This document shows, piece by piece, positions 25,212-34,090 of a stretch of 64,000 bases of DNA. The notes under the pieces were generated by a model. The model searched no databases. It was not told the DNA's origin and saw nothing but the letters and a program-made list of their open reading frames with translations. The position numbers were made by a program, and so were the translations under genes. The first letter of the stretch is position 1, and every line of letters starts with the position of its first letter. This DNA comes from Martelella sp. AD-3 (lineage in GTDB: Bacteria; Pseudomonadota; Alphaproteobacteria; Rhizobiales; Rhizobiaceae): positions 3,910,501 to 3,974,500 of the forward strand of contig NZ_CP014275.1 of the NCBI RefSeq assembly GCF_001578105.1, read 5' to 3'.

Positions 25212-25532
25212 ATGATCGAATGCCCCGAGATCGGCACGCTTGGCCGAAAGCAGATCGCCAGCCTTGCGGGTTTGGCGCCCATGACCCGACAATCGGGCCA
25301 ATGGCGTGGAAAGGCCCTCATTCAGGGAGGACGAAAATTCCTGCGCGATGCCCTCTATATGCCGGCCCTCGTCGCCCTCCGCTTCAACAAACAGATGAAG
25401 GCAAAATACGAGGCGCTGAAAAGCGCAGGAAAACCCGGAAAAGTTGCCGTGAAAGCAATCATGCAAAAGCTCATCGAACTCGCAAACGCACTTATCCGCG
25501 ATGACAGAAAATGGGCCCAAATGAGGGCTTGA
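25212..25532 (+). pseudogene. IS110-family transposase, C-terminal fragment
   Basis: A 106-residue frame matches the end of IS110-type transposases (Transposase_20 domain): IGTLGRKQIASLAGLAPMTR, then SGQWRGKALIQGGRKFLRDA and LIELANALIRDDRKW. The DEDD catalytic N-terminal domain is missing, so it is a dead fragment. It begins about 35 bp after the LacI gene and ends 12 bp before the IS256 terminal repeat. Confidence 0.82.
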
Positions 25533-25609
25533 TCAAAACGGATAGATCGTGTCCCATGACGTGGTGTAGCTTAGACGACCACGGCTCATCCCAGAGGGGC
25601 GGATGAGTG

Positions 25610-25839
25610 TCAGCTTGCTGCTGGCAGGCTGATGAGCGGATCATCGCTCATCGTGGCGATTGTCTCAAGTGTCATGTAGCGGGACCTCTGGACGGCCCAT
25701 TCGTCGTTTTGCTCCAGGAGCAAGGCACCGACCAGTCTGACGATGGCGTCGTCGTTGGGGAAGATGCCAACGACTTCAGTGCGTCGCTTGATCTCGCCGT
25801 TGAGACGCTCGATCGGATTTGTCGAATGAAGCTTTGCCT
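25610..25839 (-). pseudogene. IS256 transposase, C-terminal part
   Basis: Minus-strand reading gives AKLHSTNPIERLNGEIKRRT, then EVVGIFPNDDAIVRLVGALL and a final ISLPAAS before the TGA at 25610-25612. This is the C-terminal region of mutator/IS256 transposases including the catalytic Glu area (NPIERLNGEIKRR). It is cut at 25839 by the end of the IS3 element. Confidence 0.82.
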
Positions 25840-25926
25840 GTTCCGTCTCAACGCCTTTGAGACAGATCTGGCTTAACGGATAAGGGAGGGTTTTGGCTCA
25901 TCATAGCGCACGCAAAGGAAGCGAAG

Positions 25927-26301
25927 ATGAGACAGAAATCCGGGCAGCAGAAGCCGACGGCAGACAAGGCGATCAAGGATATCCGCCGGGCCACACGCAA
26001 ATCCTATTCGGCCGAGGAAAAGATCCGCATTGTGCTGGAAGGCCTGCGCGGCGAAGACAGTATCGCCGCGCTCTGCCGCCGCGAGGGTATCGCCGAAAGC
26101 ATGTATTACACTTGGTCGAAGGAATTTCTCGAGGCCGGCAAGCGGCGCCTGGCCGGCGATACGGCTCGGGCCGCAACGACGGATGAGGTGAAGGCATTAC
26201 GTCGGGAAACACGCGATCTGAAAGAGGTCGTGGCCGAGCAGACGCTGGAGCTGCGCCTGCTCAAAAAAAGCATGATCGGGGATGGGGACGCAGAAGAATG
26301 A
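25927..26301 (+). CDS. IS3-family transposase OrfA
   Basis: A 124-residue helix-turn-helix protein: YSAEEKIRIVLEGLRGEDS, then CRREGIAESMYYTWSKEFLE, followed by a leucine-zipper-like coiled coil (ALRRETRDLKEVVAEQTLEL). Typical IS3 OrfA that binds the terminal repeats. It overlaps orfB by 4 bases (ATGA), suggesting either coupled translation or frameshifting to give an OrfAB fusion. Confidence 0.9.
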   Translation: MRQKSGQQKPTADKAIKDIRRATRKSYSAEEKIRIVLEGLRGEDSIAALCRREGIAESMYYTWSKEFLEAGKRRLAGDTARAATTDEVKALRRETRDLKEVVAEQTLELRLLKKSMIGDGDAEE

Positions 26302-27278
26302 GATACCCCGCATCCGAGAAGTTGGAAATCATCCGGCTGGTCGAGCAATCGCACCTGCCGGTGAAGAAGACACTGGAGCAGCTCGCCATTCCCCGCCAGA
26401 CCTTTTACCGCTGGTATGACCGTTTCCAGCGCTTTGGCGTTGAGGGGCTGGAGGACCGCTCATCCGCCCCGTCACGGGTATGGAACCGCATTCCCGATAC
26501 TATCAGGGACGAGGTGATAGAGCTGGCGCTTGAAGAGCCGGAGCTCTCCCCGCGCGAACTGGCGGTGACCTTCACCGACACAAAAAGCTATTTCGTATCA
26601 GAGGCGTCCGTCTATCGCCTGCTCAAGGCGCACGATCTGATCACCTCGCCAGCCTTCATTGTCGTCAAGGCGGACAATGAATTCAGGGACAAGACCGTTC
26701 GCCCCAATGAGATGTGGCAAACCGATTTCACCTATCTGAAGGTGATCGGCTGGGGCTGGTTGTATCTGTCCACCATCCTCGATGACTTTTCCCGATATAT
26801 CGTGGGATGGAAACTGTGCACGAACATGAAGGTGGGTGATGTAACCGACACGCTGAACATTGCGCTTTCTGCATCCGGCTGCGACAGCGTCAAGGTGGAG
26901 CACAAACCGCGGCTTCTGTCGGATAATGGCGGATGCTACATCGCCGAAGACCTGGCGGACTGGCTGAAGGACAGGAAGATGGAGCAGCTTCACGGCGCGC
27001 CCGGTCATCCGCAGACCCAAGGCAAGATCGAGCGCTGGCACCAGACGCTGAAAAACCGGATCCTGCTCGAGAATTACTTCTTCCCCGAAGACCTTGAAGC
27101 GCAGATCGGCGCATTCATCGACCATTACAACAATCGCCGATACCACGAGAGCCTCGGCAACCTCACACCGGCGGATGTCTACTTCGGCAGAGGAGACGAA
27201 ATCCTGAAACAGCGAAAGAGGATCAAGCAACAGACCATTCAAAACCGACGCTTGCAACACCACGCAAACGCGGCTTAA
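26298..27278 (+). CDS. IS3-family transposase OrfB (integrase catalytic core)
   Basis: A 326-residue DDE transposase with an N-terminal HTH and the rve core. The catalytic triad is visible as Asp in QTDFTYLKV, Asp in LLSDNGGCY and Glu in [13 protein letters not shown]. Full length for the family with no frameshift, so the element could be active. Confidence 0.92.
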   Translation: MRYPASEKLEIIRLVEQSHLPVKKTLEQLAIPRQTFYRWYDRFQRFGVEGLEDRSSAPSRVWNRIPDTIRDEVIELALEEPELSPRELAVTFTDTKSYFVSEASVYRLLKAHDLITSPAFIVVKADNEFRDKTVRPNEMWQTDFTYLKVIGWGWLYLSTILDDFSRYIVGWKLCTNMKVGDVTDTLNIALSASGCDSVKVEHKPRLLSDNGGCYIAEDLADWLKDRKMEQLHGAPGHPQTQGKIERWHQTLKNRILLENYFFPEDLEAQIGAFIDHYNNRRYHESLGNLTPADVYFGRGDEILKQRKRIKQQTIQNRRLQHHANAA

Positions 27279-27352
27279 ATCAACACATCAGACGAGCCAA
27301 TCTCTCCTGATAGCCAGACCCCATTCTGTCCATAATCATTCGACGACGGACA

Positions 27353-27973
27353 GGTCCAGATCGGCTCGGCTTCTGATGTTCCGATCTCCATGCCGAGCAC
27401 TTCGCGCCGGCCGTCGGTGTTCACGCCCACCGCGATGATGACGGCGACTGAGACGATGCGCCCGCCGCGTCGGACCTTCAGATAGGTGGCATCAATCCAG
27501 AGGTAGGGCCATTCTCCTTCGATGGGCCTGTCCAGAAAGGCCTTCACCTTGTCGTCTATTTCCTCGCAAAGTCGCGAGACCTGGCTCTTGGAGATGCCCG
27601 ACATGCCCATGGCTTTGACGAGATCATCGACGGACCGGGTCGAAACGCCCTGGATATAGGCTTCCTGGATGACCGCCGTCAGAGCCTTCTCCGCCATCCG
27701 GCGTGGTTCGAGAAAGCTCGGAAAATAGCTGCCGGTGCGAAGCTTGGGGATGCGCAGCTCAACGGTGCCCGCTCGCGTTTCCCAGTCTCGATCGCGGTAG
27801 CCGTTGCGCTGGGCAAGCCGGAACGTGGTCTTCTCGCCGTATCCAGCGCCTGTCTTCGCGCTCACCTCCAGCGCCATCAGTTTCTCGGCTGCAAAGCCGA
27901 TCATCTCACGCAGCAAATCGGCATCAGCGCTCTTCTCAACAGCCAAGCGCAGGTTCATCATGTCGTCGGTCAT
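27353..27973 (-). pseudogene. IS256 transposase, N-terminal part
   Basis: Starts [17 protein letters not shown] and contains [18 protein letters not shown], then [18 protein letters not shown], the [14 protein letters not shown] helix and the first catalytic Asp region [11 protein letters not shown]. Homology stops at TSEAEPIWT, where the IS3 end begins; the roughly 120 residues that should join this to AKLHST (25839) are missing. So part of the transposase was deleted as well as interrupted. Confidence 0.88.
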
Positions 27974-28202
27974 CGGTGGTGTCCTTAAGGTTGGTTCTAA
28001 GCAACCCGACCCTACCGGAAATCACCGATGGCTATGAAATCCAGCTACACCACGTCATGGGACACGATCCTACGGAGACCAATAGACCAGAAATCCAGGT
28101 CATCGAGTGAGCGGGACAGACTTTCGATGCGGTTGTCATGAACTCGGTTTTGTTTTTCAATTGCGAGACAGTTGCCCAAATTTTTGTTTCCAGGACTTCG
28201 AA

Positions 28203-28859
28203 ATGCGCGACAACATCACGATCTGGACCCTCGACTGGGTGCCAATGACCAATGGCCCTGCCGGCTTCGTTCGCGACATGCGGCTAAGATGGGCATGTGA
28301 GGAAGCGGGCCTTTCCTATTCCGTCCGAACCGTGCCATTCGGGGAAAGCGGTCCAGACCATCTTGCCCGTCAGCCATTCGGACAGGTTCCCTTCATGTCG
28401 GACGGTGATCTCCATATGTTCGAGAGCGGGGCCTGTGTTTTGCATCTGGCGGAGAAGAGCGAGACGCTGATGCCTCGTGATCCGCAAGCGCGGGCCGAAA
28501 CCCTTCAGTGGTTCATCGCTGCTCTCAACTCCATCGAGATGGTGTCCGTTCCATGGTGGTTCCTTGAATTGACAGGTGCGAAGGAGAACGGATTGACTGA
28601 CTGGCTGGAAAGCCGTCTGGCCCACATGGAGCGCATCCTGAATGAGCGAGAATGGCTTGCTGCCGGTCGTTTCACCATCGCGGACCTGATGATGACGGAC
28701 GTCCTGCGCGTGGCAAAGCTCCGCGCCTTCGGAGATCGGCCTGAAACGGAAGCCTATGTGGAAAGGGTCATGGACCGGCCCGCTTTCAAAAAGGCCTATG
28801 CCGACCAAGTGGCACATTTCGAGGCTGCCGACGCCGCCCGGCGTCAGGACGAAAGCTGA
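28203..28859 (+). CDS. Glutathione S-transferase family protein
   Basis: A 218-residue protein with a thioredoxin-like N-terminal domain (ITIWTLDWVP, then QPFGQVPFMSDGDLHMFESG, containing the cis-Pro VPF and the glutathione-binding ESGA) and an all-helical C-terminal domain with the FTIADLMMTDVL capping motif. The ATG at 28203 has AGGA eight bases upstream. It stands alone between IS256 and integrase debris, so it is probably cargo or a remnant of the original locus. Substrate unknown. Confidence 0.87.
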   Translation: MRDNITIWTLDWVPMTNGPAGFVRDMRLRWACEEAGLSYSVRTVPFGESGPDHLARQPFGQVPFMSDGDLHMFESGACVLHLAEKSETLMPRDPQARAETLQWFIAALNSIEMVSVPWWFLELTGAKENGLTDWLESRLAHMERILNEREWLAAGRFTIADLMMTDVLRVAKLRAFGDRPETEAYVERVMDRPAFKKAYADQVAHFEAADAARRQDES

Positions 28860-29186
28860 TCATCTCGATTTGGTTTCCTGCGGGTCGACAATCCATATAT
28901 TGTCCGCCGAAACTGCCGTCGGCTGCCCAGCAGAAACCTGGAGGTTTGGGTTCGAAGCAGCAATGAGGCGGCGACGCAGTCCTGCCCTATCCGATCAACT
29001 TCGACAGCGTCAGTTCGGCGGGAAGCGGACTCTCGCTGCGGTACGCAGGAATGCGGCCGGTGAACGAACCCGCTACGCGGGAAGGCGCGTGGGGTTGGGA
29101 AACAGCGAGCACGCCGACGTTGAGGTTTGATTGAGCACGGTCCCGTTCGGGTGGTCCATCCGGTTTCTTTCAACAAAAGGAACCGA
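28860..29186. other. Intergenic debris with a short coding-like stretch
   Basis: No complete gene. From about 28977 to 29132 one plus-strand frame reads LPYPINFDSVSSAGSGLSL, continuing to a TGA, which looks protein-like but has no start and no family that I recognise; it is preceded by a stop. Probably a truncated gene end or transposon terminal sequence. Confidence 0.3.
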
Positions 29187-29340
29187 ATGATGACCAGGAT
29201 ATTTCCCGAGACTTCCGTCAGCACGCTTCGCCAGCGTCTGATCGATGACATGAACATGCGCCATTTCTCTTCGGCGATCCAGCGCAACTATATCCGTGAC
29301 ATTGGGCGTTTCACGAGGTTTCTGGTGACCCGAGCCCCGA
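29187..29340 (+). pseudogene. Tyrosine recombinase/integrase, N-terminal fragment
   Basis: The frame from the ATG pair at 29187/29190 reads TLRQRLIDDMNMRHFSSAIQ, then RNYIRDIGRFTRFL, the core-binding (SAM-like) domain of XerC/D-like integrases such as those accompanying IS91-type elements. Similarity ends after about 48 residues; the catalytic domain is missing. Confidence 0.65.
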
Positions 29341-29441
29341 CTTCCCTCCAGTTTTCGGGGCGCAGAGCAGCTTACGGCGAACTGGGTCAGATCCTTGTGT
29401 TGACGGAGCGTCAAGCTATTGGAAAGGCATCAAAAACAACA

Positions 29442-29467
29442 AAACCCGCAGCGAATGCTACGGGTTT
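29442..29467. terminator. Bidirectional rho-independent terminator-like hairpin
   Basis: AAACCCG (29442-29448) pairs with CGGGTTT (29461-29467), extended inside by AGC/GCT around a GAAT loop. T-rich tracts follow in both directions (GTTTGT on the plus strand, GTTGTTTTTG on the minus strand). It lies about 270 bp past the end of the five-gene operon and could terminate it. Confidence 0.6.
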
Positions 29468-29478
29468 GTTTGTATCGG

Positions 29479-29631
29479 TGGTTGCGGGGGCTGGATCTAA
29501 TCTTCACTTGTTGCCCGAGCAAGTAAAGATGGTTGCGGGGACCGGCATCGATCACAACTTGCAATCGACGCCGGTAAAGATGGTTGCGGGAGGCTGCAAC
29601 CACCATTACTTGCGACCTACTAACAGCCATT
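29479..29631. repeat. Three tandem 51-bp repeats with a tRNA-3'-end-like core
   Basis: Units start at 29479, 29530 and 29581, exactly 51 bp apart. All begin TGGTTGCGGG and keep ACTTG at unit positions 28-32; the first two also end GTAAAGA. The rest varies. TGGTTGCGGGGGC is what the complement of a CCA-ended alphaproteobacterial tRNA acceptor stem looks like, so the units may be degenerate attachment-site copies. The period is 17 codons and the frame is open on the plus strand, but no start or ribosome site supports a gene. Confidence 0.7.
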
Positions 29632-29736
29632 TTCCTATCAACGCCAAATCCAACGCGAGGAGAAAGGTTGCTAAAAATAGCAGCTTTCATTCCATCCTAT
29701 TCCGAACAGCAGCGTGAGTATCGGTTACACTACAAC
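29632..29736. other. Short spacer downstream of the five-gene operon
   Basis: About 100 bp between the repeat array and the stop of the SNF2-like helicase. Nothing recognisable. Confidence 0.4.
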
Positions 29737-32277
29737 TCAACCGCCACGTTTTCCTGGCGAAAAATCCGGCACTGCGCGCCGAACGCGGTCAGCGCAGGTT
29801 CGTTTGTCATCTGTCACCTCTGACCGACCTGGAACGGGACGCAGGACATCGCCATGCAACTGCGCCCTCAGTTCCAGCCAACGCGCCTTGAGAACCTGCC
29901 AGTTGTGATCGTCGTATGTGCCACTGACGACAACAGGGTGAACCCGAATGCGGGGCGGGAGACCATCACCATGATCCCTCCATTTCCGCCATTCGCGAAG
30001 CCAAAGACTGTTCTTGCGATCCACACGCCCAATCTGCTGCTCGACAATGCCGGGATTCCACTCCGCGTGCAGTAGAATCACTGTGCGACAGGCCTCATGC
30101 AGATTCAGGCCCTCACGCCCGACGCGGGATTGCGCGAGGAGCACCATCGGCCAACTGGACGACCGGTTGAATGCAGATTGCAGCATACGCCGCGTTTGCG
30201 GTGCGGTTGCGCCTGACATCATCCTAGCGAAGTTGCCCTCGCGCCCGGAATAATCGTTCAGCCAGGCATCCAGCCGGGCTTTCTGCGTATCGTTGTTCTC
30301 TGCTTCATCATCCCCGGCAAGCTCCATGAGCAGTTTTTCGAACAGCCCGAGCATTTCCCGCCCCGTCCAGGAAGCGCCCGCAACTTCCCGCCTGCCACCA
30401 AGTGCCTCGAGCAAAGCCCCGAATTGAAGGTCTTGTTTGCCGTCCTCATGGCGCAGAATCTCTGACAGAAATGCAGCAGCTCCTCCCTCCAGCGCAAGGT
30501 CTTCCAACTCCCGATGAAGCCGTGCGAGTTCAGCCCGGCGCTCGCTCGCCCACTCCTGATAGCGGGTTTTCAACATCACATCGATTTCGTCGACCCCACC
30601 CGCCACCGCAAGATCAGGATCCCTCATCGCCGCAATGACGGCTGCTATATTGTTTTCCCCGATCCCACTGGCAGGCCAGTGCTGTCCGTCTCGCAAACGA
30701 CGCAGCATCTCACGCGCGTCCAGCAGTCTGGTCAGCACATTCATCGGCGTCAGGAACCTGCCGAAGACGAGCACTTTCTCGCCGGCCCGTGTATAGGCCT
30801 CGATTTGTCTCACAGCCGCCAGGATCGCAGGGTGGCTATAGATGTCGTTGCTTTCAGCGGTGAAAGCTTCCGTCCAAAACCCCGCCGGACCAACGAGGTT
30901 TGCATCTGTCATGCCAGAAGGGCTGTCTTCCTCATCCTCTCCAAAGCCGAACCCATACCCCTGGGCAACGGCGAGCCTGACCCGTTTCACACGCGGATCA
31001 TCCTGAGGGAGTAACGACAGCGCCTCAGCCGCACAAAAGCGGCGCAACCAGTCACGGGTAAAACCCTCTGCCTCCGGTGAAACCGGGATATCGGTGACCT
31101 CACGATAATCACCATGACTGTCTTTGAAGACGCAGAATTCGGGGTCACTGCGTTTGTCCCGGCGCAGGACGTATGGTCGCAATGCTGCGCAGAACTGCCG
31201 GGCGGAGGTCTCGAATTCCCCGGTCAGCGTCTCGTCCAGTTCTTCGGTTTGAATCCGACGAACAACATTCACATAGCCGGTGATCCATTCCGTCAGCGCT
31301 GCGAGCGCAGTAATATCCTGATCGTCATCGCGACCATTGAGCCGCTCCAGCGTGTCGATCCACTGGCTGGAGTCCAGCTCGACCGGGGTGGCGGTCATGC
31401 CCAGACGAAAAGGATCATCCGCTTCCCAGCTTACCGGGCCGAGAATGCGCGAAAGGCTTGAATCTGCACCGCGCGCCTTGTGGGCTTCGTCAACGACTAT
31501 GAGATCAAACTGACCCAGACCATAGCCGATCAGCGGCAGAATCCTGTTCTTGTAATCGTCCGCCGAAAGCCATTTCTGATCGCCGTTAATGGCATCGCGC
31601 GGCAGTTCGTGGTCCAGAATCGTTTGGGCAATGTGCCGCGCCGCACGGCGACTGGCATATACATAGCCCACCTCACCCGAATGGAAATTTTCGCGCATGA
31701 AGTTGCGCCGTCGACCGTCAATCAGGCGGGCGACGTTGGGTAAGAGTTCCCGGCGCCAGCCTCCAGCGGGGCCTTCTCCACGATTGGGAAACTGCATGTT
31801 CGCGAAGGAATGAGAGATCATTATGATCTCTTCGGCGGCCCAGCCGTTCTCCGGCAACTCACGCTGCTTGCGGCGATCCGAAAGCCACTCCTTATGGCTG
31901 TGTAACCGTCTTGCGCTCCCCTCCGCATCGGTATCGTGCAAGAAACCGGAGATGAAACCATCATAGCTGCGCAGCGGCAGCAATGTCTTGTCGTCGGCGT
32001 TGAACCGTTTCAGTTCCTGTTGCCATTGTGTCCCAAGGCCCGCGGGCAGAACAATGGCGCTGCGCCCGCCCGCCTCCCGCACCGCTGCGATCAGCGCCGC
32101 CGCAATGCGGGTCTTGCCCATACCCACCTCATCAGCCAGCAGGGCCGAGCGTTGGCCCGCCCGGATACGGCACGCTAGTTCTGTGACACTCGCCTTCTGG
32201 CCATGATCTAGCAGGGCATCATCAGACGTCCCTGCGATACGATCCAGAATGTTCGCGACCTCGTTCCAGTCCACCAT
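29737..32277 (-). CDS. SNF2-like superfamily 2 helicase
   Basis: An 846-residue SF2 translocase. Motif I is ADEVGMGKT (residues 48-56), motif II DEAH (263-266, VVDEAHKARG), motif III GMTATP (293-298), and motif VI QQIGRVDRKN lies near the C-terminus after LLHAEWNPGIVEQ. About 350 residues of poorly conserved sequence separate the two RecA lobes, including an Asp/Glu-rich part. The ATG at 32277 has GGAGG about eight bases upstream and shares a base with the PLD gene stop (TGATG), so it is co-translated. SNF2-type translocases in defence loci usually track on DNA and hand it to a partner nuclease. Last gene of the operon. Confidence 0.9.
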   Translation of the reverse strand: MVDWNEVANILDRIAGTSDDALLDHGQKASVTELACRIRAGQRSALLADEVGMGKTRIAAALIAAVREAGGRSAIVLPAGLGTQWQQELKRFNADDKTLLPLRSYDGFISGFLHDTDAEGSARRLHSHKEWLSDRRKQRELPENGWAAEEIIMISHSFANMQFPNRGEGPAGGWRRELLPNVARLIDGRRRNFMRENFHSGEVGYVYASRRAARHIAQTILDHELPRDAINGDQKWLSADDYKNRILPLIGYGLGQFDLIVVDEAHKARGADSSLSRILGPVSWEADDPFRLGMTATPVELDSSQWIDTLERLNGRDDDQDITALAALTEWITGYVNVVRRIQTEELDETLTGEFETSARQFCAALRPYVLRRDKRSDPEFCVFKDSHGDYREVTDIPVSPEAEGFTRDWLRRFCAAEALSLLPQDDPRVKRVRLAVAQGYGFGFGEDEEDSPSGMTDANLVGPAGFWTEAFTAESNDIYSHPAILAAVRQIEAYTRAGEKVLVFGRFLTPMNVLTRLLDAREMLRRLRDGQHWPASGIGENNIAAVIAAMRDPDLAVAGGVDEIDVMLKTRYQEWASERRAELARLHRELEDLALEGGAAAFLSEILRHEDGKQDLQFGALLEALGGRREVAGASWTGREMLGLFEKLLMELAGDDEAENNDTQKARLDAWLNDYSGREGNFARMMSGATAPQTRRMLQSAFNRSSSWPMVLLAQSRVGREGLNLHEACRTVILLHAEWNPGIVEQQIGRVDRKNSLWLREWRKWRDHGDGLPPRIRVHPVVVSGTYDDHNWQVLKARWLELRAQLHGDVLRPVPGRSEVTDDKRTCADRVRRAVPDFSPGKRGG

Positions 32278-34079
32278 CACGCGGCCTCCCGTTCCCAGAG
32301 CGATGGGTAAGCGCTGAGCTCCCACGCGACGGACACTGCCAAAAGCGCATCTCTCAATAGGTCTGGCGAAACCCCTTCCGGGCGCATACGCGGATCTGCC
32401 AGAGCAGGCAGAGGATTTGCCCTGGCGTTCCGGAAGAACTCGAGCATCGTTTTTTCGCGAGACGCGATAGCGCAAAGGTTCTGTTGCAACTCCCGACACC
32501 ACCTTTGCCAGTCCCGCGGGTCCAACCTTGCCTGTGTCTCACAAAGACGCACCAGAAGTTCCATCATCCTGCGAATGGGATAGGCAGCTGGCGGAGCTTC
32601 GGTGGTATCTGAGGCGTCGGTGAGCGGCTCTTCGCCTTCCTCACCCTCATCTTCGCTGTCAGCATCACCTGGCTCGGGAAATGAGCCAAGGCTGGCAAGG
32701 ATATCTTCGACCGACATATCGGAGGGGCGAGCGACAACAAGTGCTTCGGAAGAAATGACAGGCAGCCGCCAGCCGCCCTCCGCGAGTGTCACAATCGCTG
32801 GAGCCGGTGCAGGCCATGGACAAGGTGTCTGGGCCTGAGCCGCATCGACACCAATCACCATCACCGATTTGTCTTCGGGGGCCGAGAGCACCCCGTCTTG
32901 CCATATAAGCCACGCAACTGGCGGCTGGGTTTCTGGCTCATCGGGGCGCACAAAGCCTTCCCCTTGCTGCAGGGCCTCGGGCGTCACCACATCAGTGAAC
33001 TGGATCGGCAAAACAGCGGCGATACCGTTCCGCGTGTCCCTGCGTCGCGGCCATTTCAGTCCTCCCGGCAGATCGACGATCACACCTGCCTCAAGGTTTC
33101 CCCCGGCGCTTGCGGCACGCTCAAACCCGTTCATGCTCAGATTGCCGGATCCAAGATAAGCCCGTCCCGAGGCCTCGGTCTCGCCTGACGCCAGCACCAC
33201 AAATTTTGCATGCAGGCACCCATCAGTTCCATGCAAGACAGAGCGCGGAGGGCGCAAATTCCAGCCTGCGTCAATCAAGGCACCGGCCCGGGCAGCAAGC
33301 CCCTGACAGGAGGACGGGTTGAGAAACAGGTCGAGAGCCGCTGTTTTCGTCAGGGATTTCTCCTGCACCAATGCGCGGCGCAGTCGCTCTGGCAGGCCAG
33401 CAGCACCATCGCCGTCGCTCTCGAAATAGCCAGACCCGAGGATGAGACGGTCGGCCTTCTTCTTGGTACCCAGGCGCTCGACCACCTGAGGAAACAGCGC
33501 CTGATTGCGGCTGTCGATGAAGCGGGGACGCGCGGATGACGTGGGCAAGGCTGTGATCGCGGCCTCCAGCAAGGCGTCTGGCCGGTGCCCGTCAAAACTG
33601 CGTTCGATCAGGGCGCAATCTGCCCGCTCGCGCAGCCAGCCAAACATCTCATGCGCGGCGCGGATATCGGCAATGTCCTGTGCGTCAGGCACAGCAGAGT
33701 CCAGATCGATCGACCAGAACAGGTCGATGCTGCGAGTAAGCGGATCCTGTGTCCAGTTCCCCGTGCTGACAGCGAGGCGAATGACATAGCCATCTCCGCC
33801 GCGCTTGCGAAAACCCAGAAGCGCCGCCTTGGCATGGAGAAGGTTGTAGCCGCGTCCCGCGAGGCGCATCCACATCCAGGCAAGTCCCGGAACGTCCGAG
33901 ATCGCATTCACGGTTGGATGGATGAAGGCGGCCAGCACCGGGCGCGCCATCTCGCCTGTGAATGTTCGGCGGATCTGCCCCAGGACCTGCCGCGTCGCGG
34001 TGAAGCCGCACATAAGGCCAAAGTCGCCATAACAATCTTCGGGCGGCATGAAGAGGGAGTAGAGCGTCGTGTTCTGCAT
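32277..34079 (-). CDS. Phospholipase-D-like protein with two HKD motifs (Tdp1-like)
   Basis: A 600-residue protein with two PLD half-sites: His82-x-Lys84 (NLLHAKAALLGF) with Asn108 (STGNWT), and His290-x-Lys292 (CLHAKFVVL) with Asn313 (LGSGNLSMNG). The HxK-N pattern without the usual Asp resembles Tdp1-type phosphodiesterases and nuclease-type PLDs more than lipid-cleaving ones. A Glu/Asp-rich linker (about 480-510) precedes a helical C-terminal domain. GGAGG lies eight bases before the start. Adjacent to the SNF2-like helicase, it is the likely DNA- or RNA-cleaving effector. Confidence 0.88.
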   Translation of the reverse strand: MQNTTLYSLFMPPEDCYGDFGLMCGFTATRQVLGQIRRTFTGEMARPVLAAFIHPTVNAISDVPGLAWMWMRLAGRGYNLLHAKAALLGFRKRGGDGYVIRLAVSTGNWTQDPLTRSIDLFWSIDLDSAVPDAQDIADIRAAHEMFGWLRERADCALIERSFDGHRPDALLEAAITALPTSSARPRFIDSRNQALFPQVVERLGTKKKADRLILGSGYFESDGDGAAGLPERLRRALVQEKSLTKTAALDLFLNPSSCQGLAARAGALIDAGWNLRPPRSVLHGTDGCLHAKFVVLASGETEASGRAYLGSGNLSMNGFERAASAGGNLEAGVIVDLPGGLKWPRRRDTRNGIAAVLPIQFTDVVTPEALQQGEGFVRPDEPETQPPVAWLIWQDGVLSAPEDKSVMVIGVDAAQAQTPCPWPAPAPAIVTLAEGGWRLPVISSEALVVARPSDMSVEDILASLGSFPEPGDADSEDEGEEGEEPLTDASDTTEAPPAAYPIRRMMELLVRLCETQARLDPRDWQRWCRELQQNLCAIASREKTMLEFFRNARANPLPALADPRMRPEGVSPDLLRDALLAVSVAWELSAYPSLWEREAA

Positions 34080-34090
34080 CAGACGGCCTC

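Larger units (their letters stand above)
25840..27352 (+). mobile_element. IS3-family element inserted in the IS256 element
   Basis: The ends start TGTTCCGTC at 25840 and, on the minus strand, TGTCCGTC at 27352; both continue through a similar GACAGA...TCTGGCT and ...TTGGCTC, giving imperfect inverted repeats over about 60 bp. The element carries the orfA/orfB pair. The flanks show no short target duplication, consistent with a deletion after insertion. Confidence 0.72.
25545..28069. mobile_element. IS256-family element, disrupted
   Basis: Perfect 27-bp terminal inverted repeats bound the element: GATCGTGTCCCATGACG... at 25545-25571 and its complement at 28043-28069. Inside are the two ends of one IS256-type transposase on the minus strand, separated by an IS3 element. 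No convincing 8-9 bp target duplication flanks it. Confidence 0.85.

Noticed and set aside
28107..28202. Longer N-terminus for the GST
   Set aside because: The extra residues are Cys/Phe-rich and lie outside the GST fold; the ATG at 28203 has a ribosome site.
29479..29631. Repeat array as a CRISPR or as a tRNA gene
   Set aside because: Only three units, with a 10-base conserved core and no spacer/repeat pattern, and no cas genes. The tRNA-like part covers only the acceptor end; no cloverleaf can be drawn.
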